From contig JAGWHY010000002.1 in NCBI GenBank assembly GCA_028873575.1, positions 62,001-126,000 on the forward strand: a DNA stretch of 64,000 nucleotides. Reading direction: 5' to 3'. This DNA is from Acidobacteriota bacterium. GTDB taxonomy: Bacteria; Actinomycetota; Acidimicrobiia; Acidimicrobiales; RAAP-2. The notes beneath the pieces were generated by a model. That model was not told the DNA's origin, did no database searches, and was given only the letters and a program-made list of their open reading frames with translations. Both the position numbers and the translations under genes were made by a program. How positions within the stretch are numbered: the stretch's first letter is position 1; each line of letters opens with the position of its first letter. This document shows, one piece after another, positions 16,321 through 24,992 of this stretch.

Positions 16321-17268
16321 GTGGCGGTCGTCGTGCTTGATCCCGAGATACTTCGTGTGGTGGAGGAATCTCGGGCCCACCCCGAGACGCATCCCCAAGA
16401 CCTCGACCCTCTCACAAGGCGTCGCCAGTACCGCGAACGGGCGCTGGCCATCCTCGGCGAGATGGAGCCGATGTCGGAGCGGCGCGACGTCCAGATCGAA
16501 TTGGAAGGTCGAACGCTCGACGCGCGACTTTACGTTCCCTTTGGCGACGAGGGTCGAGGCTTGGTCGTGTACCTTCACGGCGGCAGCTTCGTCGTGGGCG
16601 ACCTTGACACGCACGAGGGACTCTGTCGTCGTTTGGCGGCGGACACCAAGATGCGCTTTCTCGCCCTCGACTACCGGCTCGCGCCCGAGCACCCCTTTCC
16701 CGCGGCGCTCGACGACGTGCGCGACGCGTTGCGCTTCGTCGCGTCACATCGCGACGACTTCGGCGAGGCGACGGCTCGCCTGATCGTCCTCGGCGACTCG
16801 GCCGGCGCGAATCTCGCGACCGTCGCGTGCGCGCAAACGCGTGACGAAGACTTGGACGTCGTCGCGCAAGTGCTGATCTACCCGACGCTCGGTCCCGAAG
16901 TGGTGACCAAGTCCGCGCACGTCTACGCGTCGGGTTACGTCTTAAATCTTGAGCACCTTCGCTACGACTACCGGCAGTATTTAGGTGACTTCACGAATCA
17001 CACCGACCCTCGCGTAACGCCGCTCATGAGCAGTGACCTCGTCGGCGTGCCGCCAGCGATCGTGGTGGTGGCCGAGCACGACCCGTTGCGTGACGAGGCG
17101 ATCGCCTACGCGGGATTACTCGAGAATTTCGGCGTCTCCGTCCGCCTGCTCGAAGCCAAGGGTATGGTGCACGGATTCTTGCGCTTCGGCAATCTGGCGC
17201 CCGAAGCACTCGCGATTATTGACGATCTCGCCGAATATTTGCACGCCCTTACGGATCTGGGCGGGTAA
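16321..17268 (+). CDS. Alpha/beta hydrolase, hormone-sensitive-lipase family
   Basis: 315 residues. The oxyanion-hole motif HGGSF starts at residue 86, the nucleophile is Ser160 in LGDSAGAN, and the acid and base are Asp254 in EHDPLRDEA and His284 in MVHGF. YRLAPEHPFPAALDD is the standard HSL-family block. It is a cytoplasmic carboxylesterase of unknown substrate. The GTG start at 16321 has no clear ribosome-binding site; a start slightly further downstream is possible. It probably shares a transcript with the GNAT gene. Confidence 0.87.
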   Translation: MAVVVLDPEILRVVEESRAHPETHPQDLDPLTRRRQYRERALAILGEMEPMSERRDVQIELEGRTLDARLYVPFGDEGRGLVVYLHGGSFVVGDLDTHEGLCRRLAADTKMRFLALDYRLAPEHPFPAALDDVRDALRFVASHRDDFGEATARLIVLGDSAGANLATVACAQTRDEDLDVVAQVLIYPTLGPEVVTKSAHVYASGYVLNLEHLRYDYRQYLGDFTNHTDPRVTPLMSSDLVGVPPAIVVVAEHDPLRDEAIAYAGLLENFGVSVRLLEAKGMVHGFLRFGNLAPEALAIIDDLAEYLHALTDLGG

Positions 17269-17432
17269 CCGCGGCGCCGGCGACGCGCGCTCGCTCTCGC
17301 GAGTCACGGGGAGCCACTTGTCGACGCAATCTACGACCATCGCGTCGCCCTGAGGCCGGCGCGCCGCCAATATCTGATAACAATGGAACCCTGACGCCTA
17401 CTTCGGCGGAACAGACTAACCAGGGAGAACGA

Positions 17433-18317
17433 ATGCACCGGATACTTCGAATTCGCCAAGGATTCGTCGCCGTGAGCGTCGCGACGATGGTGCTCGCGAG
17501 CGCCGCTACCGCGGGCGCCTCGGGCGCCAGCGCGACCTACAACGCCGCCAACGCCAAATTGGTACCGGCCCTCTACAAGGGCAAGACCCTCGCCGTGGCG
17601 ACCGACGCGACCTACGCGCCGGACGAGTCGATGAATGGCTCAACCATGGTGGGTTTCGACGTCGACTTGATGAAGGCGATCGCTACCACGCTCGGACTGA
17701 AGATCCAAGAGAACAACGTCACCTTCGACAACATCATCGCGGGTATTAAGTCCGGCAAGTACGTCATTGGCAACTCGTCGTTCACGGACAACTTGGCTCG
17801 TCAAAAGCAGGTCAACTTCGTGGACTATTTCCAGGCCGGTGAGGGCGTCTACGCTGCCAAGAATTCGATGGTGACCTTCAAGGGCTTCAAGAGCTTTTGT
17901 GGACTCAAAGTTGCCGTCGAGACCGGCACCGTGGAGCAGACCGACGCCCAGAACGCCAGCAAGCTGTGCAAGGGCGCCAAGAAGGTGACCGTGCTCGAGT
18001 TCCCCACGCAGACCGAAGCCAACGTCGCCGTTTCCTCGGGCCACGCCAACGTGGGCTTTCTTGACAGCCAGATCGCGGGTTACGTGGTCTCGCAGTCCAA
18101 GGGCAAGTTCAAGTTGGTGGGCAGCGCCGTGAACGTCGCGCCGTACGGCATCGCGACGCCCAAGACCACCGCGGGCGCGCAGCTCGCGCTGGCCATCCAG
18201 GCCGCACTCAAGACGCTGGTGATGAACGGCACCTACAAGGCCATTTTGACCAAGTGGGGCGTGGCCGCGGGTGCGCTGCCGATCGGCAAGATCGTGCTGA
18301 ACGGGGCCACCTCCTAG
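17433..18317 (+). CDS. Amino-acid ABC transporter substrate-binding protein (family 3)
   Basis: 294 residues. A signal peptide (about 1-33: basic start, hydrophobic core, Ala-rich cleavage region) precedes a family-3 binding domain: LAVATDATYAPDE, GFDVDLMKAIATTLGL, FDNIIAGIKSGKY and VETGTVEQ. It binds a polar amino acid or opine outside the membrane and delivers it to the permease downstream. There is no lipobox cysteine in the signal peptide, although Gram-positive binding proteins are usually lipoproteins. GGGAG precedes the ATG by seven bases. The 164-bp upstream gap has a weak TATCTGATAACAAT region near 17371 that may hold the promoter. Confidence 0.9.
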   Translation: MHRILRIRQGFVAVSVATMVLASAATAGASGASATYNAANAKLVPALYKGKTLAVATDATYAPDESMNGSTMVGFDVDLMKAIATTLGLKIQENNVTFDNIIAGIKSGKYVIGNSSFTDNLARQKQVNFVDYFQAGEGVYAAKNSMVTFKGFKSFCGLKVAVETGTVEQTDAQNASKLCKGAKKVTVLEFPTQTEANVAVSSGHANVGFLDSQIAGYVVSQSKGKFKLVGSAVNVAPYGIATPKTTAGAQLALAIQAALKTLVMNGTYKAILTKWGVAAGALPIGKIVLNGATS

Positions 18318-18351
18318 GGCCACCCACGTCAACGACGTACTGTAACGACGC

Positions 18352-19356
18352 ATGAGCACGAACGGGGACGTCACCGTCAAGGTCGTCCCCGTTCGTCACG
18401 TCGGGCGTTACGTCTCGGGGGCCGTCGCCCTCGTCATTATCGCGATGGTGGTCCACACCATCTTCTCGAAACTGCCGACGGGGCAGTACGCGTGTCACGG
18501 CGCGGCGCCACACCGCAGCTGTCACCCCAAGACCGAATGGCGCTTCAGCTGGGACGTCATCCGCCACTACTTCTTTAGCGCCGAAGTCTTCCACGGTGTC
18601 GAGATAACCCTCGCTCTGACGGTTTTTTCGATGCTGCTCGGCATCATCATCGGCCTCACGTTGGCGGTGATGCGCATGTCGCCGAATCGTTTGCTCTCGG
18701 CGACCGCTTGGACCTACACCTGGTTCTTTCGGGGCACGCCGGTGTACGTGCAACTCCTCTTGTGGTTCAATATTTCGGCGATCTACCCGCAGCTCTCGCT
18801 CGGGATTCCGTTTACGTCGTGGACGTTCGTGCACATCAACGCGGTCAATCTCTTTAATCCCTTTCGCGCCGCGCTGATGGGCCTCGCGCTGAACGAGGGC
18901 GCCTACATGTCCGAAATTGCGCGCGCCGGATTGATCTCAGTTGACGAAGGGCAGATTGAGGCCGCGAGTTCTGTCGGGCTCACGCGACGCCAGACTCTGC
19001 GCCTCGTCGTGGTGCCCCAGGCGATGCGGGTCATCATCCCACCGACTGGTAACGAAATCATTTCGATGTTAAAAACGTCGTCGTTAGCTTCAGTCGTCAG
19101 TGTGGTTGATACGTTGGGCGCGGCGACCAACATCTACTCGCAGAACTACCTGGTCATTCCGCTGCTGTTGACGGCGAGTCTCTGGTACCTCTTGTGGACG
19201 ACGGTTCTTTCGAGTGGACAGTTCTACGTCGAACGCCACTTCGCCCGAGGATCGCTGCGCACGCCACCACCGACGCCCATCCAGCGACTCCGGGCCGACG
19301 TGATCGGTATCGCAAGGAAGTTCCGACCGGTTCATGACGTGGGGGTCGCGTCGTGA
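18352..19356 (+). CDS. Amino-acid ABC transporter permease (HisM/GlnP family)
   Basis: 334 residues. After an N-terminal membrane span and a short outside loop containing two cysteines, a typical five-span permease domain runs from about residue 80 to 300. The ATPase-docking EAA loop is [29 protein letters not shown]. The N-terminal extension is longer than in most HisM-type permeases. Only one permease gene is present, so the channel is probably a homodimer. It starts 34 bp after the binding protein and overlaps the ATPase gene by four bases. Confidence 0.9.
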   Translation: MSTNGDVTVKVVPVRHVGRYVSGAVALVIIAMVVHTIFSKLPTGQYACHGAAPHRSCHPKTEWRFSWDVIRHYFFSAEVFHGVEITLALTVFSMLLGIIIGLTLAVMRMSPNRLLSATAWTYTWFFRGTPVYVQLLLWFNISAIYPQLSLGIPFTSWTFVHINAVNLFNPFRAALMGLALNEGAYMSEIARAGLISVDEGQIEAASSVGLTRRQTLRLVVVPQAMRVIIPPTGNEIISMLKTSSLASVVSVVDTLGAATNIYSQNYLVIPLLLTASLWYLLWTTVLSSGQFYVERHFARGSLRTPPPTPIQRLRADVIGIARKFRPVHDVGVAS

Positions 19357-20114
19357 CGTTGATGGTTGAGGCCAAGGGGGTCTGCAAGGCCTACGGTGGG
19401 CTCGAGGTGCTTAAGGGCGTCGACCTCAACGTCGCGCGTGGCGAAGTGACGTGTTTGATTGGTCCCTCGGGTTCGGGCAAGAGCACGTTACTGCGCTGCG
19501 TCAATCACCTCGAGAAGCACGACGCCGGCGAGTTGCGTGTGGACGGGGAGTTAGTTGGTTACGAACTGCGCGGCGACAAGCTCTACGAGTTAAACGACCG
19601 ACAGATCTGCGCGAAACGTTCGCAGATCGGCATGGTCTTTCAACGCTTCAATCTTTTCGCGCACCTCACTGTGCTCGAGAACGTGACCCTCGGCCAGATG
19701 AAGGTCAAGGGTCGCTCGCAGGAGGCGGCGACGGCCAAGGCTCGTGAGTTACTCGCGCGAGTTGGTCTCGACGCGAAGGAGCGTAGTTACCCGAGCCAAC
19801 TCTCGGGTGGTCAGCAACAGCGTGTCGCCATCGCGCGCGCGCTCGCGATGGAGCCGAAATTAATGCTCTTCGACGAGCCGACCTCGGCCTTGGACCCCGA
19901 ACTCGTTGGTGAGGTTCTCGACGTGATGAAAGATCTCGCGCGAAGCGGGATGACGATGATGGTCGTTACCCACGAGATGAATTTCGCGCGTGAGGTGGCC
20001 GACACGGTCTACTTCCTTGACGCCGGCGTCATTGAGGAGTCGGGCGATCCACGGACGATACTCACAGCGCCACGCAGTGAGCGTCTAAAACTCTTCTTGT
20101 CGAAGGTCCTCTAA
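19353..20114 (+). CDS. Amino-acid ABC transporter ATPase (GlnQ/HisP family)
   Basis: 253 residues. Walker A is [11 protein letters not shown] (about 36-46), signature [15 protein letters not shown], Walker [15 protein letters not shown], and the H-loop is VVTHEM. The [17 protein letters not shown] segment is typical of polar amino-acid importers. It starts at a GTG overlapping the permease stop (GTGA). It is the last gene before the accessory island, and the island's first hairpin lies 44 bp past its stop. Confidence 0.93.
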   Translation: MTLMVEAKGVCKAYGGLEVLKGVDLNVARGEVTCLIGPSGSGKSTLLRCVNHLEKHDAGELRVDGELVGYELRGDKLYELNDRQICAKRSQIGMVFQRFNLFAHLTVLENVTLGQMKVKGRSQEAATAKARELLARVGLDAKERSYPSQLSGGQQQRVAIARALAMEPKLMLFDEPTSALDPELVGEVLDVMKDLARSGMTMMVVTHEMNFAREVADTVYFLDAGVIEESGDPRTILTAPRSERLKLFLSKVL

Positions 20115-20157
20115 CAGCGTGTGTCCTATTTGGACCCACCGGTTTGCCTTGACCAAC

Positions 20158-20322
20158 TGAGCCAACTGGCTCAGCGGTGCTTGCTCACCGTCCGACTTCT
20201 CAGATCAATTTCGCTCTGATTTCTCGGTTCCGACCCAGGGCCCTCATCACGTTCCCGTAATGGTTGTGCGGGTGACAATCGGCTCTTCCCGCGTGCTTCG
20301 CGGTGCAGATCCCAGTGGGATC
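20158..20322 (-). ncRNA. Candidate TnpB guide RNA (omega/reRNA) region
   Basis: Read on the minus strand, the tnpB stop and the 165 bases after it contain four hairpins: GATCCC-AGT-GGGATC (20308-20322), CCGCG-TGCTT-CGCGG (20289-20303), a CCCG/CGGG stem near 20253, and TGAGCC-AACT-GGCTCA (20158-20173). TnpB systems encode their guide RNA at the 3' end of tnpB running to the element's right end. Position, size and structure fit; expression is not shown. Confidence 0.45.
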
Positions 20323-21718
20323 AGGCTGTGGAAAGAAGCTGAATGCCCGTTGGAGCCAGAAGTGTCACTGGGGAGAGCTCTTTGGGCTGCCAACGAGCCA
20401 GGTTGATGGCCGCGTTGAGGTCGCGGTCGAGCACCAGGCCACAGACCCCACACGAGTAGGTCCGTTCCGACAGTTCGAGGTCGTTTCTGACCACGCCACA
20501 GCCCGAGCAGATCTTGGATGAGGGGAAGAACCGGTCGGCGATGCGGACCTCGACGCCATGCCATTTGGCCTTGTAGAGCAACTGGCGCGAGAGTTCGCCC
20601 ATCGCGGCGTCCGAGATCGACCTCGACAAATGTCGGTTCCTCACCATGCCCGCGACGTTCAGGTCTTCGATCACGAGGACCTGGGCTCGGTCAACCAGGG
20701 ATCTGGAGGCTTGGTGGACCAGGTGTCGTCGGGTGTTAGCGACTTTGCGATGGGTCTTCGCGAGTCGAACCCTCGCTCGTTGGCGGCCTTTCGACCCCGG
20801 TGTGGTTCTGGCCAGGGCCTGATTGGCTGCCTTGAGGTTGGTCAGCGCTTGCTTCATTGTTTTCACCCCCTCGAAGCTCTCGAAAGGAATGCCGTTGGCG
20901 TCCGCAGCGACGGCCAGGGAGATGATCCCTCGGTCGACCCCGACTGGTACGGCGTGACGGTTGGTTCGGTTGCGCTCAGCTTGATGAAATTCGGCGGCGA
21001 CTCCGTTCAGCGACACGATCCAACGACCAGCCCGCTCGGTCAGCGTCGCCGAATAGATGTGGAACCGACCGGACTCGATCATCCGGCGGACCTTGCGGGT
21101 GGGGCCGAAGAGCGTCACCGATCCGAACTTGGGAAGTCGCAGGTGCGCGGGATCGCTGAAGCGAATGGGCTGGCTCGAGGGCGCCTGATTCGCCGCCGCG
21201 CGGTTGCGCAACCGGAAACTCGGCGTCACCCTCCCCTTCGCTTGGAAGCGGGGGAACCCAACGGGCGATCCGCTGCGCTTCCCGCGCCGCGACGCCGAGA
21301 AATTCTCGAGCGCCCGGGCCGCGTCCACACTTGCGCACTCGAAGACGTCATTGGGCAGCTCGTGACGCCAGGCGAGACCCCGGGTCCCGTCCCCACTGAC
21401 CGGTGAGTCAGCAGACTGTCCGTTTTTCCAGGCGTTGAACTCGTTGATGAAGGAGAAGGCTGCCCAGGACAGGGAAGAGGTTGATGGCTCGCAGGGTGCA
21501 CCGCCTTCAGAGAGGATCTCTCGCTCGGTGGCTCGGGCGTCCAGGTTGACCTTCACACGGGCCAGGTGGTGGTTCATCGTGAAGCGACGGGCGCCCGCGC
21601 ATTTGGCGAGGAGGATCTTCTGCTCGGGGCTCGGGTCAAGGGCGAACTGGAACGTGACGGCTCTCGAGAGCGTCTGACCGGAGTGCGAGATGGGTGATCC
21701 AGCTGACGTGGTTGCCAC
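20321..21718 (-). CDS. tnpB: RNA-guided nuclease TnpB
   Basis: 465 residues, somewhat longer than many TnpB proteins. The RuvC active site looks intact: Asp262 in VGVDRGIISLA, Glu351 in LVIEDLNVAGM and Asp433 in DRDLNAAINL. A zinc finger with Cys404/407 and Cys423/426 sits between the last two motifs, as expected. TnpB cuts DNA next to a short target motif using a guide RNA from the element's end, helping the element persist. The start is GTG at 21718 without a clear ribosome-binding site. With no tnpA, movement would need a transposase supplied from elsewhere. No frameshift or stop interrupts it. Confidence 0.93.
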   Translation of the reverse strand: MATTSAGSPISHSGQTLSRAVTFQFALDPSPEQKILLAKCAGARRFTMNHHLARVKVNLDARATEREILSEGGAPCEPSTSSLSWAAFSFINEFNAWKNGQSADSPVSGDGTRGLAWRHELPNDVFECASVDAARALENFSASRRGKRSGSPVGFPRFQAKGRVTPSFRLRNRAAANQAPSSQPIRFSDPAHLRLPKFGSVTLFGPTRKVRRMIESGRFHIYSATLTERAGRWIVSLNGVAAEFHQAERNRTNRHAVPVGVDRGIISLAVAADANGIPFESFEGVKTMKQALTNLKAANQALARTTPGSKGRQRARVRLAKTHRKVANTRRHLVHQASRSLVDRAQVLVIEDLNVAGMVRNRHLSRSISDAAMGELSRQLLYKAKWHGVEVRIADRFFPSSKICSGCGVVRNDLELSERTYSCGVCGLVLDRDLNAAINLARWQPKELSPVTLLAPTGIQLLSTA

Positions 21719-21742
21719 GGAAGTGATTCTGCGTCGGGGCTG

Positions 21743-21755
21743 TCACATGCTGTGA
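21743..21755. repeat. Short hairpin at the 5' side of tnpB (possible left end)
   Basis: TCACA-TGC-TGTGA, a perfect 5-bp stem with a 3-base loop, 25 bases upstream of the tnpB start. It could be the left-end structure recognised by an IS605-type transposase. Confidence 0.4.
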
Positions 21756-21781
21756 GGCAACGCGCTAAATCATGGAGCCAT

Positions 21782-22528
21782 TCAACGTGTGGAGACTCTT
21801 TCGACACGTCGAAAGGCTCCGTCAACGAGGACGGGCACGACGTCGCTCACGCCGTAAACGGATGCGTACTCGACGTCGTGACGAAACCCTCGCTCCACCA
21901 ATTCTCGACCCGACGCGCTCCGCAAGAGAGCGTCCTCAACGGTGTCCTTGGCGTCTTTCCACGCGGCGACGGCGGACCTGGCTTCCGGCGACAAGTCGCC
22001 GCCTAAATTCGCCAGCACTGCACCGGCCCCCAAGAGATCGTCGAGCGAAGGTCGCAGGGTCCCATCGGGCCAACGTTCACCACACGCAATGACCGACACG
22101 GGCAGGGAGGTAGCCGCGAGATACTGAGCCACCGCAGGTGCGTTGCGCAGACACGCCGCCACGACGGCAGCTCCCTTCTCAGCGGCAAGTACCGAACACG
22201 TCGAGCCGTTGGGCGACGGCAGGACGACGGCATCCAGTGTCGCGCGGTTCAAAAGAGCCGTAGGCGAGAGCGAGATGCCAGCCGCGCCGGAACCATCGAC
22301 AAGGTGAGCACCGAGTGAATCCGCGAAGGCGCGCGCCGTCTCGTCCTTCCATCGATAGGGATACGCGATTCCACCTCGATCGACCACGGCCCCGACCGCG
22401 GTGGTAAAGCGAAGTACGTCGATGACAACGACTATCGACCCTGGTCGAGCTAATCGTTCAGTGCCCGTAGGTCCCCACTCAAAGTGACCCGGGGACTCTC
22501 CCGGCGTTGGCCACGACTCGTGTCTCAT
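21782..22528 (-). CDS. comB: 2-phosphosulfolactate phosphatase-like protein (ComB)
   Basis: 248 residues. ComB-family blocks are visible: VVVIDVLRFTTAVGAVVDRGG, VLPSPNGSTCS, VSVIACGERWPDGTLRPSLDDLLGAGAVL and the EDALLRSASGRELVERGFRHDVEYAS end. The characterised enzyme, from methanogens, dephosphorylates 2-phosphosulfolactate on the way to coenzyme M; many bacteria without coenzyme M have homologues whose role is unclear. The start at 22528 is chosen because GGGAG lies nine bases upstream; longer readings run back into the insertion sequence. It lies between two insertion elements and looks intact. Confidence 0.82.
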   Translation of the reverse strand: MRHESWPTPGESPGHFEWGPTGTERLARPGSIVVVIDVLRFTTAVGAVVDRGGIAYPYRWKDETARAFADSLGAHLVDGSGAAGISLSPTALLNRATLDAVVLPSPNGSTCSVLAAEKGAAVVAACLRNAPAVAQYLAATSLPVSVIACGERWPDGTLRPSLDDLLGAGAVLANLGGDLSPEARSAVAAWKDAKDTVEDALLRSASGRELVERGFRHDVEYASVYGVSDVVPVLVDGAFRRVERVSTR

Positions 22529-22589
22529 TCGTTCAGTCTCCCATGGGGTCATAGCCGAAGTTGAGGGCCGAATACCACGCCACACCGCA

Positions 22590-23408
22590 TCACGGACTTT
22601 CCCCCGAGGATGAGCGAAGGTTTTCGACGAGGGAGGCGACGTGCAACCATCCGGTAGCTGAGTATGTCGTGTTCTAAAAGCACCGTGCGAGGCGACGCCG
22701 TCGCACAAGATGGCCGTGGGTCACTTCGACGCGCCAGGCGTGGCGGATAGGGCGAAACACTTTGGCACCATTCTCGTTGCGCGCCGTCTCGTCCCATCCA
22801 ACCCGGCGAACCTCGTAATTGAACTTTGCCGACATCCGCGTGGCTGCGGACTGAGCCGTGCCTCGGTCCACGTGGACGAGTTCCAGCCGTTCGTCATCCC
22901 TTGTTCGGGCGAGGTCGTCGAGTATCTGTTCGACGGCGCTGGACTCAGACGTCGAGGCGGGGACGACTCGCACACAGAGCGGCAGGCCCGTGACGTCCAC
23001 ACAGACGATGCGCTTGGCGCCGTTGGTTCGACCGTAGGGGCCGCCCTGGCTATGAAAGGTAGCGCCCCCGTTCGAGGCCCCGCGTGCGAGGTGTGTGTCG
23101 ATGACCACCATCGAGGGCCGCGGATCCTTTCGACCGAGAGCCGTGCGCGACGAGGCGCGCAGTTCGGAGAGAGCCCGAGTCCACGTTCCGTCGCGCGACC
23201 ACCGGCGAAACTGGGACCAAACTCGGATCCAGGGACCAAACTCCTCGGGCAAGAACCGCCACTGGCACCCGGTGTGTGAGATATCGAGCATCGCGTCGAC
23301 TACGTGGCGAAGGTCAGCTCCGTGCTTCGGCCCTCGTTTGGCTGGAATGATCAATAGTGGTTCCAGCACCTCCCACTGGGCGTCGGTCAGGTTGCTTGGA
23401 TAGGCCAC
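22590..23408 (-). pseudogene. IS5-family transposase with an in-frame amber stop
   Basis: The first 244 codons give a normal IS5-family DDE transposase: the N-terminal LTDAQWEVLEPLL block, catalytic Asp104 (VVIDTHLARG), Asp181 (LVHVDRG) and Glu228 in WRVEVTHGHL. The frame then hits TAG at 22674-22676. Beyond the stop the same frame continues for 27 codons with NTTYSATGWLHVA, which is the expected C-terminus of this family, and ends at TGA 22590. So a single base change (a GAG glutamate codon to TAG fits the family pattern) appears to have cut off the last part. The catalytic residues survive, so weak activity cannot be excluded. ATG at 23408 is the start. Confidence 0.8.
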
Positions 23409-23460
23409 GACTTTATGGTGTCGGTCGCTTCTCCTGACGCACTCCCCAAATAGAACTCAC
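22590..23460 (-). mobile_element. Remnant IS5-family insertion sequence
   Basis: The body is defined by the broken transposase. I could not find matching terminal inverted repeats at the two sides, so the ends are approximate and may be decayed. The 109 bp from 23409 to 23517 hold no gene. Confidence 0.55.
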
Positions 23461-23517
23461 GCTCTAAGGTCGCCGGACTCGACGTCCGTCGTGTCGTCGA
23501 GCGTCGTACTTAGTTGG

Positions 23518-24204
23518 TCACTGTCCGGTGAAGGCTTCGCCGTCGTACCGGTCGACGGTGACGAATTCGTCCACGCGCTTGCGCGTGAGTTTTGTTGGAC
23601 GCTTCTCCGGTCGTCCCAGCGCGACGACGGCCGCGAGCGCGTGCGTGGCCGGCAGACGCAGGAGTTGGGCGACCTCAGGCTCGCGTCGTGTCGCCACGGT
23701 CGTCATCACGCCGCCGAGCCCGTACTCGTGCGCGGCGAGCAGGACGTTCCAGATGAAGGGATAGACCGACGCGCCACCCACAATTTGGTAGCGATCGAGG
23801 TCTCGGTCGGTCGCCGCGAGCGCGCCAAGGTCGACGCTGACGGCGAGGAGCACCGGTGCGCTCGCGATCGTCTCGGCGAAGCCGTCGGGCTGCGAGAGGG
23901 CAATCGCGTCACCACGGCGACTCGTCGCTAGTGAGCGTTCGTCGTCCGTGGCCAACGGCGAAAAGGGGACGAGGCCCTCCAGGACGTGGCCGACGTAGTC
24001 GTGCCAGGCGTCGAGATAGAGCGCACCCAGCGCCTCGCGAATGGCGACGTCGCGCAGCACGATGACGTGCCAGGCTTGGCGGTTGCCGCCCGAGGGTCCG
24101 AAGCGCGCGTCATCGAGTACGCGAAAGAGAACGGCGTCGTCGACGTAATCGGGGAGAAATTTTCGCACCGCACCGGTGCCGCGCAACGCGTCGCGAAGCT
24201 CCAT
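23518..24204 (-). CDS. Nitroreductase-family protein
   Basis: 228 residues. The N-terminal FMN-binding pattern is AVRKFLPDYVDDAVLFRVLDDARFGPSGGNRQAWHVIVL, and the G-L-G-G-V-M-T-T block near residue 170 is also standard. The family reduces nitro groups, quinones or flavins with NAD(P)H; some members remodel cofactors. The start at 24204 is chosen because it lies two bases after the permease stop and begins right at the domain; longer readings extend into the permease gene. It is the last gene of a fur-ABC-ABC-nitroreductase operon. Substrate unknown. Confidence 0.85.
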   Translation of the reverse strand: MELRDALRGTGAVRKFLPDYVDDAVLFRVLDDARFGPSGGNRQAWHVIVLRDVAIREALGALYLDAWHDYVGHVLEGLVPFSPLATDDERSLATSRRGDAIALSQPDGFAETIASAPVLLAVSVDLGALAATDRDLDRYQIVGGASVYPFIWNVLLAAHEYGLGGVMTTVATRREPEVAQLLRLPATHALAAVVALGRPEKRPTKLTRKRVDEFVTVDRYDGEAFTGQ

Positions 24205-24206
24205 GC

Positions 24207-24992
24207 TCAGTGGTCCCTTCGTTCGAGCATTCCGGCGCCCACGCCCACTACCACGACCGTGTACAGAACCAAGATTAGGAGAGCACTCCACGCGCTAAGG
24301 GTGTTGGCGGTCACGGTCGGCGACATCATGGACTGACCCAGTTGACTTGGTTCGAAGCGGTTGAGGGCGTTTTGCCAGCTTTGGGGAAGCAGCAGGGTCA
24401 AAATAGGCAAAATCAGGAGCAGGGACGTAAAGACCGAGATACTCGCGGCGCTCTGACGCAGAATGAGGCCGAGGCCCATGCCCACCAAACTGAGGAGCGT
24501 TAGGTACACGCCCGCGAGGATCACCGAGCGCAGTACCGCGCCGTTCGCGAGGGACGCGGTGGGCACCACGCCAGAAAAAATCGTTTGACCGACGACGAAG
24601 GTCACGAAGCAAGCGACCTCCGCGACGACGATCACGACGAGCGCGACGATGAAGGCTTTGGCGACGACGAGGTGAAGGCGCTTGGGTACCGCGGCCAGCG
24701 AGGTGCGAATCGAGCCCGACGAGTACTCCGCCGTGATGAACAGCACGCCGATGACGCCGACGGCGAACTGCGCGAAAAGAGTGCCACTCAAACTGGTCGA
24801 CACGGGATCAAACGTGGCGCGGCGTAGGGCGCTGGACTGGCTCCAGTGCGAACGAACCGCCGACGTGATGAGTGCGCCGAGGCCAATCGTCAACAGCAAC
24901 GTCAACAGAACGCCGGTGACGCTAGAACGCACGGAGCGGAATTTGATCCATTCCGAATGGACGACCGAGACCAAGGTGGGCTTCGCGCTCAC
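24207..24992 (-). CDS. ABC-2 type transporter permease
   Basis: 261 residues with six hydrophobic spans. The segment HSEWIKFRSVRSSVTGVLLTLLLTIGLGAL at the start and EYSSGSIRTSLAAVPKRLHLVVAKA in the middle are typical of actinobacterial ABC-2 permeases of the BcrB/NosY kind. Together with the ATPase upstream it should form an exporter. What is exported is unknown. The GTG start overlaps the ATPase stop by four bases. Confidence 0.87.
   Translation of the reverse strand: MSAKPTLVSVVHSEWIKFRSVRSSVTGVLLTLLLTIGLGALITSAVRSHWSQSSALRRATFDPVSTSLSGTLFAQFAVGVIGVLFITAEYSSGSIRTSLAAVPKRLHLVVAKAFIVALVVIVVAEVACFVTFVVGQTIFSGVVPTASLANGAVLRSVILAGVYLTLLSLVGMGLGLILRQSAASISVFTSLLLILPILTLLLPQSWQNALNRFEPSQLGQSMMSPTVTANTLSAWSALLILVLYTVVVVGVGAGMLERRDH

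Larger units (their letters stand above)
20120..21760 (-). mobile_element. IS200/IS605-type element carrying only tnpB (IS1341-like)
   Basis: The element holds a complete tnpB and no tnpA transposase. Both flanks have small perfect hairpins: TGAGCC-AACT-GGCTCA at 20158-20173 beyond the tnpB 3' end, and TCACA-TGC-TGTGA at 21743-21755 beyond its 5' end. Elements of this group have subterminal hairpins rather than inverted repeats. The outer limits given are estimates. It sits between the amino-acid transporter operon and comB. Confidence 0.6.

Noticed and set aside
22529..22708. 60-residue N-terminal extension of ComB
   Set aside because: It runs back into the insertion sequence; a GGGAG element before the ATG at 22528 and the family's usual start fit the shorter protein.
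20124..23455. Composite transposon bounded by inverted TCCTATTTGG-like ends
   Set aside because: Only about ten bases match with one mismatch, no target duplication was seen, and the two elements belong to unrelated families; kept only as a lead.
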